Assembly: GCA_002422865.1 (NCBI GenBank)
Contig: DITN01000063.1
Location: forward strand, 18,199-82,198
Length of the DNA stretch: 64,000 nt
Source: Bacteroidetes bacterium UBA6183
GTDB lineage: Bacteria > Bacteroidota > Bacteroidia > UKL13-3
Direction: 5' to 3'
Positions 28,027 to 34,700 of the stretch are shown here, piece by piece. The notes beneath the pieces were generated by a model. That model saw only the letters and a list, made by a program, of their open reading frames with translations. It had not been told where the DNA came from and searched no databases. Position numbers and translations under genes: made by a program. Within the stretch, counting starts at the first letter, position 1. Each line of letters begins with the position of its first letter.

Positions 28027-28180
28027 GCACCATTACTTTACTTTCTTTCTCTCCCCCAAATACCGAACAAACGTAGCGCAGCGAAGTGCGTTCGGTACTA
28101 CTTATGCCATTTTTAAACCAACTGCAGAAACAACAGCTATAAGACTTTAGCATGTCTTCAAAGTATTTTAGTAATGGTGC
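28027..28180 (-). ncRNA. Putative retron msr-msd RNA
   Basis: Read on the minus strand, GCACCATTACT (28180-28170) and AGTAATGGTGC (28037-28027) are perfect 11-base inverted repeats in the positions of retron a1 and a2. Between them are two short msr-like hairpins (28164-28144, stem ACTTT/AAAGT; 28138-28120, stem AGCTG/CAGTT with loop TTGTTTCTG). An msd-like hairpin follows (28097-28061, stem TACCGAAC/GTTCGGTA around TTCGCTGCGCTAC). A purine-rich tail (GGGGGAGAGAAAGAAAG) precedes a2. The element starts 14 nt after the DnaB-like gene and ends 21 nt before the RT start. The branching guanosine cannot be placed with confidence. Confidence 0.72.
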
Positions 28181-28193
28181 TCCGAATATTTTT

Positions 28194-29501
28194 TTATTCT
28201 AAATCACTTAATCTGTTTACCGGAAACTCAAACACAAATGGCGGTGGAGCTTTGGTTGATGTGAACTTGCAATGCTCACTATCAAACAACATGTTTATCT
28301 CACCCACAAACCCATCCGTATTTTTGGCAATGATGATTTTACTTTTATCACCTGTGCTTGTTCCATCTTCATGCTCAGTTATGCCATAATAGGCATACCT
28401 ATATACAAACAACACCTTATCGGCTATTTCTTCTAAGCTGCTGGTATCCTTTAAATCGCACAACATAGGTGTTGCTGTATAACCTCTGCGCTCTGCTGCT
28501 CTCGAAACTTGCGAGGTAAGCAACAATACCACATTAAGTTCTCTGGCTAATATTTTTAACCGATGCAATACCAACCCCAATTCATAATCGCGGTAAGAGG
28601 TTTTTGGTGTATATGTAATTTGCTGAAAACAATCAATGGCCAATACCTTAATATCGAATGCATATTTTAGTTTTTTAGCAGCGGCACAAACTTCATCTAT
28701 GTGGTTGTCTAATATTCGGTTGCTTAAATAAATAGGCCAAGGTTGTTCGGTATTTATTTCTGTTTGATTGATTTGATTTTCTTCAGACACTTTAAGTAAT
28801 TTATTAACCAATACCTCTTCTTTTTCTATTAAGTTAATGTAGCCAATAGGTGTATGGTGTTGCTTGGCCAAGTGCATCATTTGTGTGTGTAAAAAAGCTG
28901 TTTTACCCATGCCCGGCCTGGCTCCTATAACCACCAATACACCGTACTCTAAATTACCTAAGTATGCTTGTAATTGTTTATCAAACCAAGTTAAACCGCT
29001 TGTTTTAACTACGTTTGATTGTATACGTTTTACCACATCCAATAAACGCTCGGTGTAATTGGCAGGTAGCAATTCATCAATATCATGTATACGCTGCTGT
29101 AAAACACGTTTCAAATCGGCCACCTCAACTTGCGCATCAAAACTTTTTTGCAGCATGTTTATTCCCAGCTCATGAAACATACTGCGTAACGCATGATTTT
29201 TAAGTGCATCAACAGCCTCATCTAAATTGGCCAACTCCAACATTTCATAGTCTAAAGTATCTAACCAGGTTAAGTCGGTTTGCGCATTTTGTTTTATTAA
29301 ATAATCGCGCAGTAAATGTTTATCAAATACACCAATATTGTTGTGCAATTGTAACATGGCGTTTATTAACTCCCTAAAATCACCCACGGCAAAATACGAT
29401 AAACGCAAACGCTCTGCATAGCGCATAAATAAATGTGGCTGCTGCACAAACGTACTGAGTACTTGGTATTGCAAAAGGGTGATATCTTGGCTAGGGTTCA
29501 T
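28194..29501 (-). CDS. DnaB-like replicative helicase paralogue, candidate retron partner
   Basis: The protein has 435 residues from the ATG at 29501; a TTG 13 codons upstream is less likely. The N-terminal DnaB-type helical domain (about 1-110, LLQYQVLSTFVQQPHLF to DYLIKQN) is followed by a linker and a RecA-like ATPase domain. This has Walker A GARPGMGKTAF (about 192-202), a Walker B-like VLAIDCFQQI, TSQVSRAAERRG, and LCDLKDTSSLEEIADKVLFVYR, all characteristic of DnaB C-terminal domains. It is divergent and somewhat shorter than a housekeeping DnaB, suggesting a specialised paralogue. It ends 14 nt before the retron ncRNA on the same strand, so all three elements probably form one transcript. 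A role as retron effector or accessory factor is inferred; a phage-derived helicase is the alternative. Confidence 0.85.
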   Translation of the reverse strand: MNPSQDITLLQYQVLSTFVQQPHLFMRYAERLRLSYFAVGDFRELINAMLQLHNNIGVFDKHLLRDYLIKQNAQTDLTWLDTLDYEMLELANLDEAVDALKNHALRSMFHELGINMLQKSFDAQVEVADLKRVLQQRIHDIDELLPANYTERLLDVVKRIQSNVVKTSGLTWFDKQLQAYLGNLEYGVLVVIGARPGMGKTAFLHTQMMHLAKQHHTPIGYINLIEKEEVLVNKLLKVSEENQINQTEINTEQPWPIYLSNRILDNHIDEVCAAAKKLKYAFDIKVLAIDCFQQITYTPKTSYRDYELGLVLHRLKILARELNVVLLLTSQVSRAAERRGYTATPMLCDLKDTSSLEEIADKVLFVYRYAYYGITEHEDGTSTGDKSKIIIAKNTDGFVGEINMLFDSEHCKFTSTKAPPPFVFEFPVNRLSDLE

Positions 29502-29570
29502 GTGTATACAGTACAATAAATAACAAACGCAAAATAACAATCAGGTAAGTGTACATTAACAATAAATTAA

Positions 29571-29666
29571 TTAACACCTCGTGCAAACCGCGCCCATAAA
29601 GCGGCTAAGTTTTTAACACCGCAATGCTGCTGCAAAGTTTGTTGTGGAGAAAATTTGGGGTGTTAA
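29571..29666. promoter_or_regulatory. Three TTAACACC boxes upstream of the DnaB-like/retron genes
   Basis: TTAACACC occurs at 29571-29578 and 29613-29620, and inverted (GGTGTTAA) at 29659-29666, all in the gap before the DnaB-like gene (start 29501). Spacings are 42 bp and 46 bp. A perfect palindrome, CGACAATTATTGTCG, lies at 29692-29706 next to the stop of the upstream gene. The arrangement looks like an operator region, but no regulator can be named. Confidence 0.4.
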
Positions 29667-29715
29667 TTTTCAATCCCTTACACCCTTAGTTCGACAATTA
29701 TTGTCGGTTGTTTGC

Positions 29716-30207
29716 TCAGCTAACCAACTTTAATTTTAGTGGATACATCAAACAGGCCAACTCCAATATGGCATGACCATGATTTTCTCTAAACGAATGT
29801 AAATAACCCATTTTAAAAGTAATGTGGTGGCCATCGGCACTCAAAGCTGCTCGGCTTATCGCTTGTTTATGTCTGCGTTCTGCTACATCAAAGGCTTCTT
29901 CTGCAAGTACATTATTTTGGGTAAATATTTCTTCAACTTTGTTTAGTACCGCTGTAAAAAAATGTTGAACATCATCAATACTTAGTGGCTGTATTTGTTC
30001 ATGTAGTTTATTACTAACAGAATAGTCTTTACATTTTAAAACATTGTTGGCCAATTCCAATTTAAATGCTTGCAATGCCTCTATTACTTCTTGTTGCAAA
30101 ATAAACTCATGCAATTCTTGTAGGCTCAGCAGCTGTTGGGGAGTAACTTCGGGTACTGGTCTTTGTTTCCATAATTTGCGCAATGATTCTGGGATGATGT
30201 CGTCCAT
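29716..30207 (-). CDS. Hypothetical protein upstream of the DnaB-like/retron unit
   Basis: The 163-residue protein is predicted mostly helical in the first two thirds (LQELHEFILQQEVIEALQAFKLELAN; DDVQHFFTAVLNKVEEIF), with a histidine-containing C-terminus (RRHKQAISRAALSADGHHITF, then HAILELACLMYPLKLKL). There is no signal peptide, membrane helix or recognised motif. It has the same orientation as the DnaB-like gene but is separated by 214 bp that contain possible operator boxes and a palindrome, so it may or may not belong to the retron unit. The family is not recognised. Confidence 0.6.
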   Translation of the reverse strand: MDDIIPESLRKLWKQRPVPEVTPQQLLSLQELHEFILQQEVIEALQAFKLELANNVLKCKDYSVSNKLHEQIQPLSIDDVQHFFTAVLNKVEEIFTQNNVLAEEAFDVAERRHKQAISRAALSADGHHITFKMGYLHSFRENHGHAILELACLMYPLKLKLVS

Positions 30208-30741
30208 GATTTTTTTAATCTAACTGCAACATAAAATTTCTTACTACGAAATCATAAATTAAATACATAAGTGTATCTGTTAGTAAAATATGGAAAATTA
30301 ATTTAGCGCATATAGATAGTACAATTTAATAACTAGATCGTCTTTAATTGTCGTGCTAAATTTGTTTATTAACCTATTGACTAAAAAAATTTGAGAAAAC
30401 TAATTAATTTGTAACTTAAGAAACAAAATCATTTTACTCATGAAAGCCATAACATACATAAGCTGATAATCCGCTTATTATTTAGATAATTCAATAGAAC
30501 ATTATGCCTTTATAAAATTATGGAGCTATCTGTTAGGTATTATTAAAGTATCCAATAAAAAATGACAAAAACGGAGAATTGGATTGAATTAAATATTACT
30601 TATTGAACTACATAATACCAGAATTCACTAAGGAAACAGATTTCAATATTTGTAATAAACCGGAGATTCGACTCCATGAAAATAAACGAGGCGTAACCGA
30701 AAAGCCACAAGAGTAGGACAAATTTTAATAAAAAAAATAAA
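30208..30741. other. AT-rich intergenic gap between divergent clusters
   Basis: These 534 bp separate the minus-strand retron cluster from the plus-strand TM2 cluster. The stretch is visibly more AT-rich than its surroundings. I see no ORF of note and no tRNA. The only local structure is a short GGAG-ATTCGA-CTCC hairpin near 30662-30675. It presumably carries promoters for both directions, but none matches the Bacteroidota consensus convincingly. Confidence 0.5.
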
Positions 30742-31080
30742 ATGGAAGCACAAAAAGTCGACATGTTTATTATGTCAAACGGAAAATTCTTTGAAGGTCA
30801 CCAAATGAACATGATTAGAGAAAGATTACTTGCTCTTGACGATTCAAAGTGGGCAATGTTATCTACTGTTCAACTTAAAGACCCAACAACATCTTTAATC
30901 ATTTCAATTTTAGCAGGTGGATTGGGTATTGATAGATTTATGATTGGTGACACTGGACTTGGCATTGGTAAACTTCTAACATGTGGCGGATTGGGCGTTT
31001 GGTCTATAATTGATTGGTTCATGATTCAAAAAGCAACAAGAGAAAAGAACATGCAAAAAATTCAACAATTTTTGTATTAA
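30742..31080 (+). CDS. TM2 domain-containing membrane protein
   Basis: The 112-residue protein has a soluble N-terminal part (1-48) containing a MNMIRERLLALDDSKW motif and a C-terminal TM2 domain (about 50-100): two membrane helices joined by a short turn, with the family-typical GGLGIDRFMIGDTGLGIGKL and WSIIDWFMI. TM2 proteins are small inner-membrane proteins without a settled function. The last stop base overlaps the next ATG (TAATG), so the gene is translationally coupled to the DUF2752 gene. It is the first gene of a coupled four-gene module ending in an M48 peptidase. Confidence 0.88.
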   Translation: MEAQKVDMFIMSNGKFFEGHQMNMIRERLLALDDSKWAMLSTVQLKDPTTSLIISILAGGLGIDRFMIGDTGLGIGKLLTCGGLGVWSIIDWFMIQKATREKNMQKIQQFLY

Positions 31081-31496
31081 TGACAATAAACAGGAATAAG
31101 CTATATTCTATTTTGTTTATAGCATGTATTGCAGGGTATATTTGGCTTTATTACAGCATTAAAATAAACTTAACCGAAACCAATTCGGTGGAAGTGTGCT
31201 TAATTAAGCATTTAACGAGTATACCCTGCCCTTCCTGTGGTTCAACTCGCTCGGTTATATCGCTTACAAAAGGTAATTTAAATGAAGCATTTAACCTGAA
31301 CCCTTTTGGGTTAGTAATAGCGCTTATTATGCTTATTGCTCCTGTTTGGATTATTACAGATTTGATCTTAAGCAATAACTCGCTTTTTGTTTTCTATCAA
31401 AAAATAGAAAATACACTTAAAAAAACAAAGTATGCCATCCCTTTAATTTTACTTGTTATAATCAATTGGATTTGGAACATAACAAAAGATCTATGA
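31080..31496 (+). CDS. DUF2752 family membrane protein
   Basis: The protein has 138 residues from the ATG at 31080, which overlaps the TM2 stop; a TTG 66 nt upstream inside the TM2 gene is rejected. It has three membrane helices and the DUF2752 signature CPSCGSTRS (about 45-53) followed by NLNEAFNLNPFG. The cysteine pair may bind metal or form a disulfide, but the family function is unknown. TM2 and DUF2752 genes are often neighbours, consistent with this layout. It overlaps the following gene by 4 bases (ATGA). Confidence 0.87.
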   Translation: MTINRNKLYSILFIACIAGYIWLYYSIKINLTETNSVEVCLIKHLTSIPCPSCGSTRSVISLTKGNLNEAFNLNPFGLVIALIMLIAPVWIITDLILSNNSLFVFYQKIENTLKKTKYAIPLILLVIINWIWNITKDL

Positions 31497-31930
31497 TACA
31501 AGAAAAACAATTTAGTTACGAACCAGGCGAACATGAAGCAGAGGCTGCTTCTGGCAGTTATTTAATGTCTTTAATTGCAATTGTAGCTGGTATTCCGTTA
31601 CCCATTGTAAATTTAATAGCCACATTAATATTTTATTTAGGTAATAGAAAATCAACCTACTTTGTTCGTTGGCATTGTACCCAAGCTTTACTTTCTCAGT
31701 TGTCAATGCTTTTTATAAATAGCTTTGGCTTTTGGTGGACGGTGTCAATCATATTTACTGAAGAGGCCGTTACCAGTAAATACATTGCCTACATTATTGC
31801 AGCAATAATTTTTAACGTAACAGAATTTATAGCAACCATATACACTGCCATTCAAACAAGAAAAGGTATACACATAGAGTGGTGGTTTTATGGTTCGTTA
31901 ACAAATATAATTTGTAGACCAAATCTATGA
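31493..31930 (+). CDS. DUF4870/Tic20-like membrane protein
   Basis: The protein has 145 residues from the ATG at 31493 (ATGA overlap with the previous stop). An acidic N-terminus (SYEPGEHEAEAASGSY) precedes four hydrophobic segments. The motif STYFVRWHCTQALLSQL resembles the R-x-H-x-x-QA signature of DUF4870/Tic20-like small membrane proteins, though with a cysteine insertion pattern that makes the family call tentative. It is the third gene of the coupled TM2 module and overlaps the peptidase gene by 4 bases. Its function is unknown. Confidence 0.7.
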   Translation: MIQEKQFSYEPGEHEAEAASGSYLMSLIAIVAGIPLPIVNLIATLIFYLGNRKSTYFVRWHCTQALLSQLSMLFINSFGFWWTVSIIFTEEAVTSKYIAYIIAAIIFNVTEFIATIYTAIQTRKGIHIEWWFYGSLTNIICRPNL

Positions 31931-32748
31931 AAAAACCAATTATACAAGGTGTAGTAACCATACTACTTTTTTTAGCAACATGGTTTGCTTTAACGCAAAT
32001 TGATTGGGTTAAGATTTTTAAAGTAGAACAAATAACAGACAAAACAGAGCAAAAACTAGGTGAACTATTTTGGGATGTTTTTAAAAATTCCGAGAAAGAG
32101 ATTAAAACCACTCATGTTGTTAATACAATTGATAGCATGGTAACCAAAATATGTAAAGCAAATAAAATAGATAAATCTAAGTTAAAGATTCATGTGCTGA
32201 ATAAAGATGAAATTAACGCTTTTGCGCTGCCTAACGGACATTTAATCATCTACAGTGGTTTGATATTGAATTCTGATAACCAAGAAGAATTAGCAGGTGT
32301 TATTTGTCATGAAATTGCACACATAGAATTAAAACATGTAATGAAAAAGTTGGGCAAAGAAATTGGGCTTTCTGTTTTAATTTCTATGACAACGGGAAAC
32401 AGCGGTGCAGAGGTAATTAAAGAAACAGCAAGAATGCTTTCATCCACGGCATTTGACAGAAGCTTAGAAAAAGATGCAGATATAAAAGCCGTTGATTATT
32501 TATTAAATGCCAATGTAAACCCAGAGCCATTTGCCAACTTCTTGTACAAGCTATCTGAAAACGAAAATGAAGTAACCCAATATTTAACATGGGTAAGTAC
32601 CCACCCTGATTCGAAAGAAAGAGCTGAATACATTATTGAATACAGCAAAGATAAAACTGCAGATTACCAACAAATTTTGGCTAACAAAACATGGCTTAAT
32701 TTGAAGGAGGAGTTGAAGGAAATTACGAATGATATAAATGTTGATTAG
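31927..32748 (+). CDS. Membrane-anchored M48 family metallopeptidase
   Basis: The 273-residue protein has an N-terminal membrane anchor (about 5-22, IQGVVTILLFLATWFALTQ) and an M48 peptidase domain (about 70-245). The zinc motif is HEIAH in VICHEIAHIELKHVM (about 126-140), and the downstream zinc ligand is E in SLEKDADIKAVDYL (about 180). NAFALPNGHLIIYSGL is the typical M48 strand before the helix. The family includes HtpX- and YcaL/LoiP-like quality-control proteases of envelope proteins. It is the last gene of the four-gene coupled operon, so it may process or regulate the three small membrane proteins; this is inferred. No terminator is visible. Confidence 0.9.
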   Translation: MKKPIIQGVVTILLFLATWFALTQIDWVKIFKVEQITDKTEQKLGELFWDVFKNSEKEIKTTHVVNTIDSMVTKICKANKIDKSKLKIHVLNKDEINAFALPNGHLIIYSGLILNSDNQEELAGVICHEIAHIELKHVMKKLGKEIGLSVLISMTTGNSGAEVIKETARMLSSTAFDRSLEKDADIKAVDYLLNANVNPEPFANFLYKLSENENEVTQYLTWVSTHPDSKERAEYIIEYSKDKTADYQQILANKTWLNLKEELKEITNDINVD

Positions 32749-32938
32749 CAAAGTTAATTGAGAAATTATTCACTAATTATAATAGTACAATTGATTAAAT
32801 AAATCGTCTTGTTTAAAAACATACAATAGTTAAAGAAATTAATTATTGAATTTGAATTACTTTTTTAGTTAATTGAATCTGATTTTGTTGAATACTCAAA
32901 TTCAAAAAGCAAAATTATTAGTATAAACTATAAACACT

Positions 32939-33853
32939 ATGAAAAACATTTTCATGACCAGTTCAGCAGCCCTTGTAATTTATTTAGCATCCTGCTCAAA
33001 ATCCCCTCAAGAAAAGGTTCAATCTAACGTTGCAACTTATCTTAAGGAAAATTTGAAAAATCCTGTAACGTATGAGTCAGTTTCTTTTTCGAAAATTGAC
33101 ACACTAAAAAAGGCTGACACTACAGAAAATAACAAAATTTCTTACTATAGAGTCAATCACGTTTACAACGTAACTAATTCAGAAAATGTAAAAGTAAAAA
33201 TGCAAGTCACTTTTTATTTGGATCAAAATCTTTTCGTTAATGAGACCAAATCTAAAAGCATAAATGGTGACTTTGGCGTAGTGACAGGAAATGCCTATTG
33301 GAAATATAACAATTACGTTGGTAATAAAGCCGATGCAGGTACAGAGGTTTCTCTTTTTTCATTAGATACAGCGAGAGGTGACTTAAGCTTTAAGGCAACA
33401 GCGGATGTTCAAGGAAATTATAAAATAGAAAAGGTGCCTCCTGGCAAATACTTATTACTTGTTCGTTCAAACAATGCTACAGATTGTCCGGATGCTCATT
33501 TGCACAACATCATCATGAACTCAAGTTATTTTAAACAACTTTTTGGTTTTGATATTGAAAGTTATGTTGATCAAATTGCAGAAATTGACAGAATAGATAG
33601 CCTTGCAGGTGTAGCATTAACAACTCAATATAGTGGATATAACAGTGCATCTAAATCCCTCGATGCTTATTATAAATTCAAAGAGCAAAGTAGAGAAAAG
33701 ACAGAAAAACTATTTGAGCTATTTCCGAATGAATTCAAAAGAAAGATCAAATTATACACGGGTTATAGCAATGCAAGTGAAATGAAAGTAATTTTTATTG
33801 AAGATGGAGAGACTGAAAACATTGTTACCGATTTTGACATTACTTGTATTTAA
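32939..33853 (+). CDS. Lipoprotein with a carboxypeptidase-regulatory-like domain
   Basis: The 304-residue lipoprotein has a signal sequence with lipobox LASC (C19). Residues 22-105 form a beta-rich domain of unknown kind. Residues about 110-160 form a carboxypeptidase-regulatory-like or SpaA-like beta sandwich (TEVSLFSLDTARGDLSFKA, VQGNYKIEKVPPGKYLLLV). The helical C-terminus (SYVDQIAEIDRIDSLAG, KEKTEKLFELFPNEFKRK) follows. It is an envelope protein of unknown role lying alone between the TM2/M48 module and the His-Xaa-Ser locus, in the same orientation, with gaps of 190 and 135 bp. No defined family is recognised. Confidence 0.75.
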   Translation: MKNIFMTSSAALVIYLASCSKSPQEKVQSNVATYLKENLKNPVTYESVSFSKIDTLKKADTTENNKISYYRVNHVYNVTNSENVKVKMQVTFYLDQNLFVNETKSKSINGDFGVVTGNAYWKYNNYVGNKADAGTEVSLFSLDTARGDLSFKATADVQGNYKIEKVPPGKYLLLVRSNNATDCPDAHLHNIIMNSSYFKQLFGFDIESYVDQIAEIDRIDSLAGVALTTQYSGYNSASKSLDAYYKFKEQSREKTEKLFELFPNEFKRKIKLYTGYSNASEMKVIFIEDGETENIVTDFDITCI

Positions 33854-33960
33854 CGGATGCTAAATGTTGGGTAGATAGTTGTTTTTTGAGAAATCTAAAC
33901 AGTTAACCATCTAGATTTCAATTAAATTTTGCTAAAAATGGCTAGTTTTTAAAAAAATCA

Positions 33961-33968
33961 TATATTTG
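33961..33968 (+). promoter_or_regulatory. -7 element TATATTTG of the His-Xaa-Ser operon
   Basis: TATATTTG matches the Bacteroidota TAnnTTTG consensus exactly and lies 20 nt before the hxsA-like ATG. The nearest upstream TTTG is 29 bp away instead of 19, so the -33 element is weak. Confidence 0.45.
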
Positions 33969-33988
33969 AATTATAAAATTAAACCCAC

Positions 33989-34297
33989 ATGGAAAACAAG
34001 AAAAATGGTCTTGCTAATCTAACTAAAAAAGCTGCGACCATCTTCGGAGCTGCACTAGCTGCAATCACAGGTATTCAGACCTCAGACATTAATCAACAAA
34101 CTCTTGAAAGTTCTGCGGATAAAACTATTCAATTGAAGGAAATCGGCAAGGTAAAACCAATGCCTATTCTCAAGTTAAATATGAACAATCCAGAAAATAG
34201 TCAGTTTGTTGCACAACACCGCTCACATAGCTCACATAGCTCGCATAGTTCACACAGCTCGCACTATTCTCATAGGTCGGCTGCTATGTATGGATAA
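33989..34297 (+). CDS. hxsA: His-Xaa-Ser repeat peptide, HxsA-like substrate
   Basis: The 102-residue precursor has a Lys-rich start, a short hydrophobic stretch (TIFGAALAAITG, about 18-29), a polar spacer and a C-terminal core of seven consecutive His-Xaa-Ser units at residues 77-97 (HRS, four HSS, HYS, HRS), followed by AAMYG. It is presumably the substrate of the radical SAM enzymes HxsB and HxsC encoded downstream; the modification of this family is not known to me. There is no peptidoglycan-binding or other large domain, so this is a short form. It starts with ATG 20 nt after a -7 promoter element and leads the hxsA-D-B-C cluster. The gene symbol rests on the repeat and the neighbours. 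Confidence 0.85.
   Translation: MENKKNGLANLTKKAATIFGAALAAITGIQTSDINQQTLESSADKTIQLKEIGKVKPMPILKLNMNNPENSQFVAQHRSHSSHSSHSSHSSHYSHRSAAMYG
34217..34279 (+). repeat. Seven tandem His-Xaa-Ser codon triplets
   Basis: This 63-bp stretch encodes HxS seven times with a 9-bp period; the middle unit is near-identical CA(C/T)AGCTCA at DNA level with varied synonymous codons (CAC/CAT, AGC/TCA/TCG/AGT). The codon variation shows that the amino acids, not the DNA, are selected. Confidence 0.95.
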
Positions 34298-34310
34298 TTA
34301 AAAAAAATAT

Positions 34311-34700
34311 ATGCAGTATAAAAATGAAATCAAAAACGATGAAATCATCGTTTTTGCTGATACCTCTTTGTACTCCAAGGACAGTATTTTTAAATGCCTT
34401 TATTGGTACGGAGATAAATACCATACAAATGTTTCTTTCGCTGATAATAATACTTACAGAGTTTCTGTTAAGCCATTATCAACCAATCAACTTTCTCAGG
34501 AAGAACAACAATATCTTTTATTAAAACTTGAGAGAGACTTAGTTGATTATAACCTTCGTGACATTGTAACAAAGGAAACACAGAACGTAAGAGACTTATT
34601 AATTGCTAAAGCTTTTTCAAACGGAGAGTTTGACGAGTTACCGCCAGGTGATGTTTCTGACCCATTAGGTTTCAACATAAATCAACTAAAAAATGATTAA
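34311..34700 (+). CDS. hxsD: His-Xaa-Ser system protein HxsD
   Basis: The 129-residue soluble alpha+beta protein fits HxsD by context and by the LLKLERDLVDYNLRDIV stretch (about 72-88), which resembles the LLNDYxLRE motif by which the family was first defined. It precedes and overlaps hxsB by 8 bases (the ATG lies inside the AAATGATTAA end), so the two are translationally coupled. It may act as a recognition or scaffold protein delivering the HxsA-like peptide to the radical SAM enzymes; that role is a guess from its position. It lies 13 nt after the hxsA-like stop. Confidence 0.82.
   Translation: MQYKNEIKNDEIIVFADTSLYSKDSIFKCLYWYGDKYHTNVSFADNNTYRVSVKPLSTNQLSQEEQQYLLLKLERDLVDYNLRDIVTKETQNVRDLLIAKAFSNGEFDELPPGDVSDPLGFNINQLKND

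Noticed and set aside
30655..30680. tRNA fragment or attachment site (GGAG-ATTCGA-CTCC)
   Set aside because: The stem and loop lengths do not fit a T arm, no acceptor or anticodon arm is present, and no matching tRNA gene occurs in the window.
34217..34279. Simple DNA microsatellite
   Set aside because: Synonymous codons vary between units and radical SAM maturase genes follow, so it is a selected peptide repeat.
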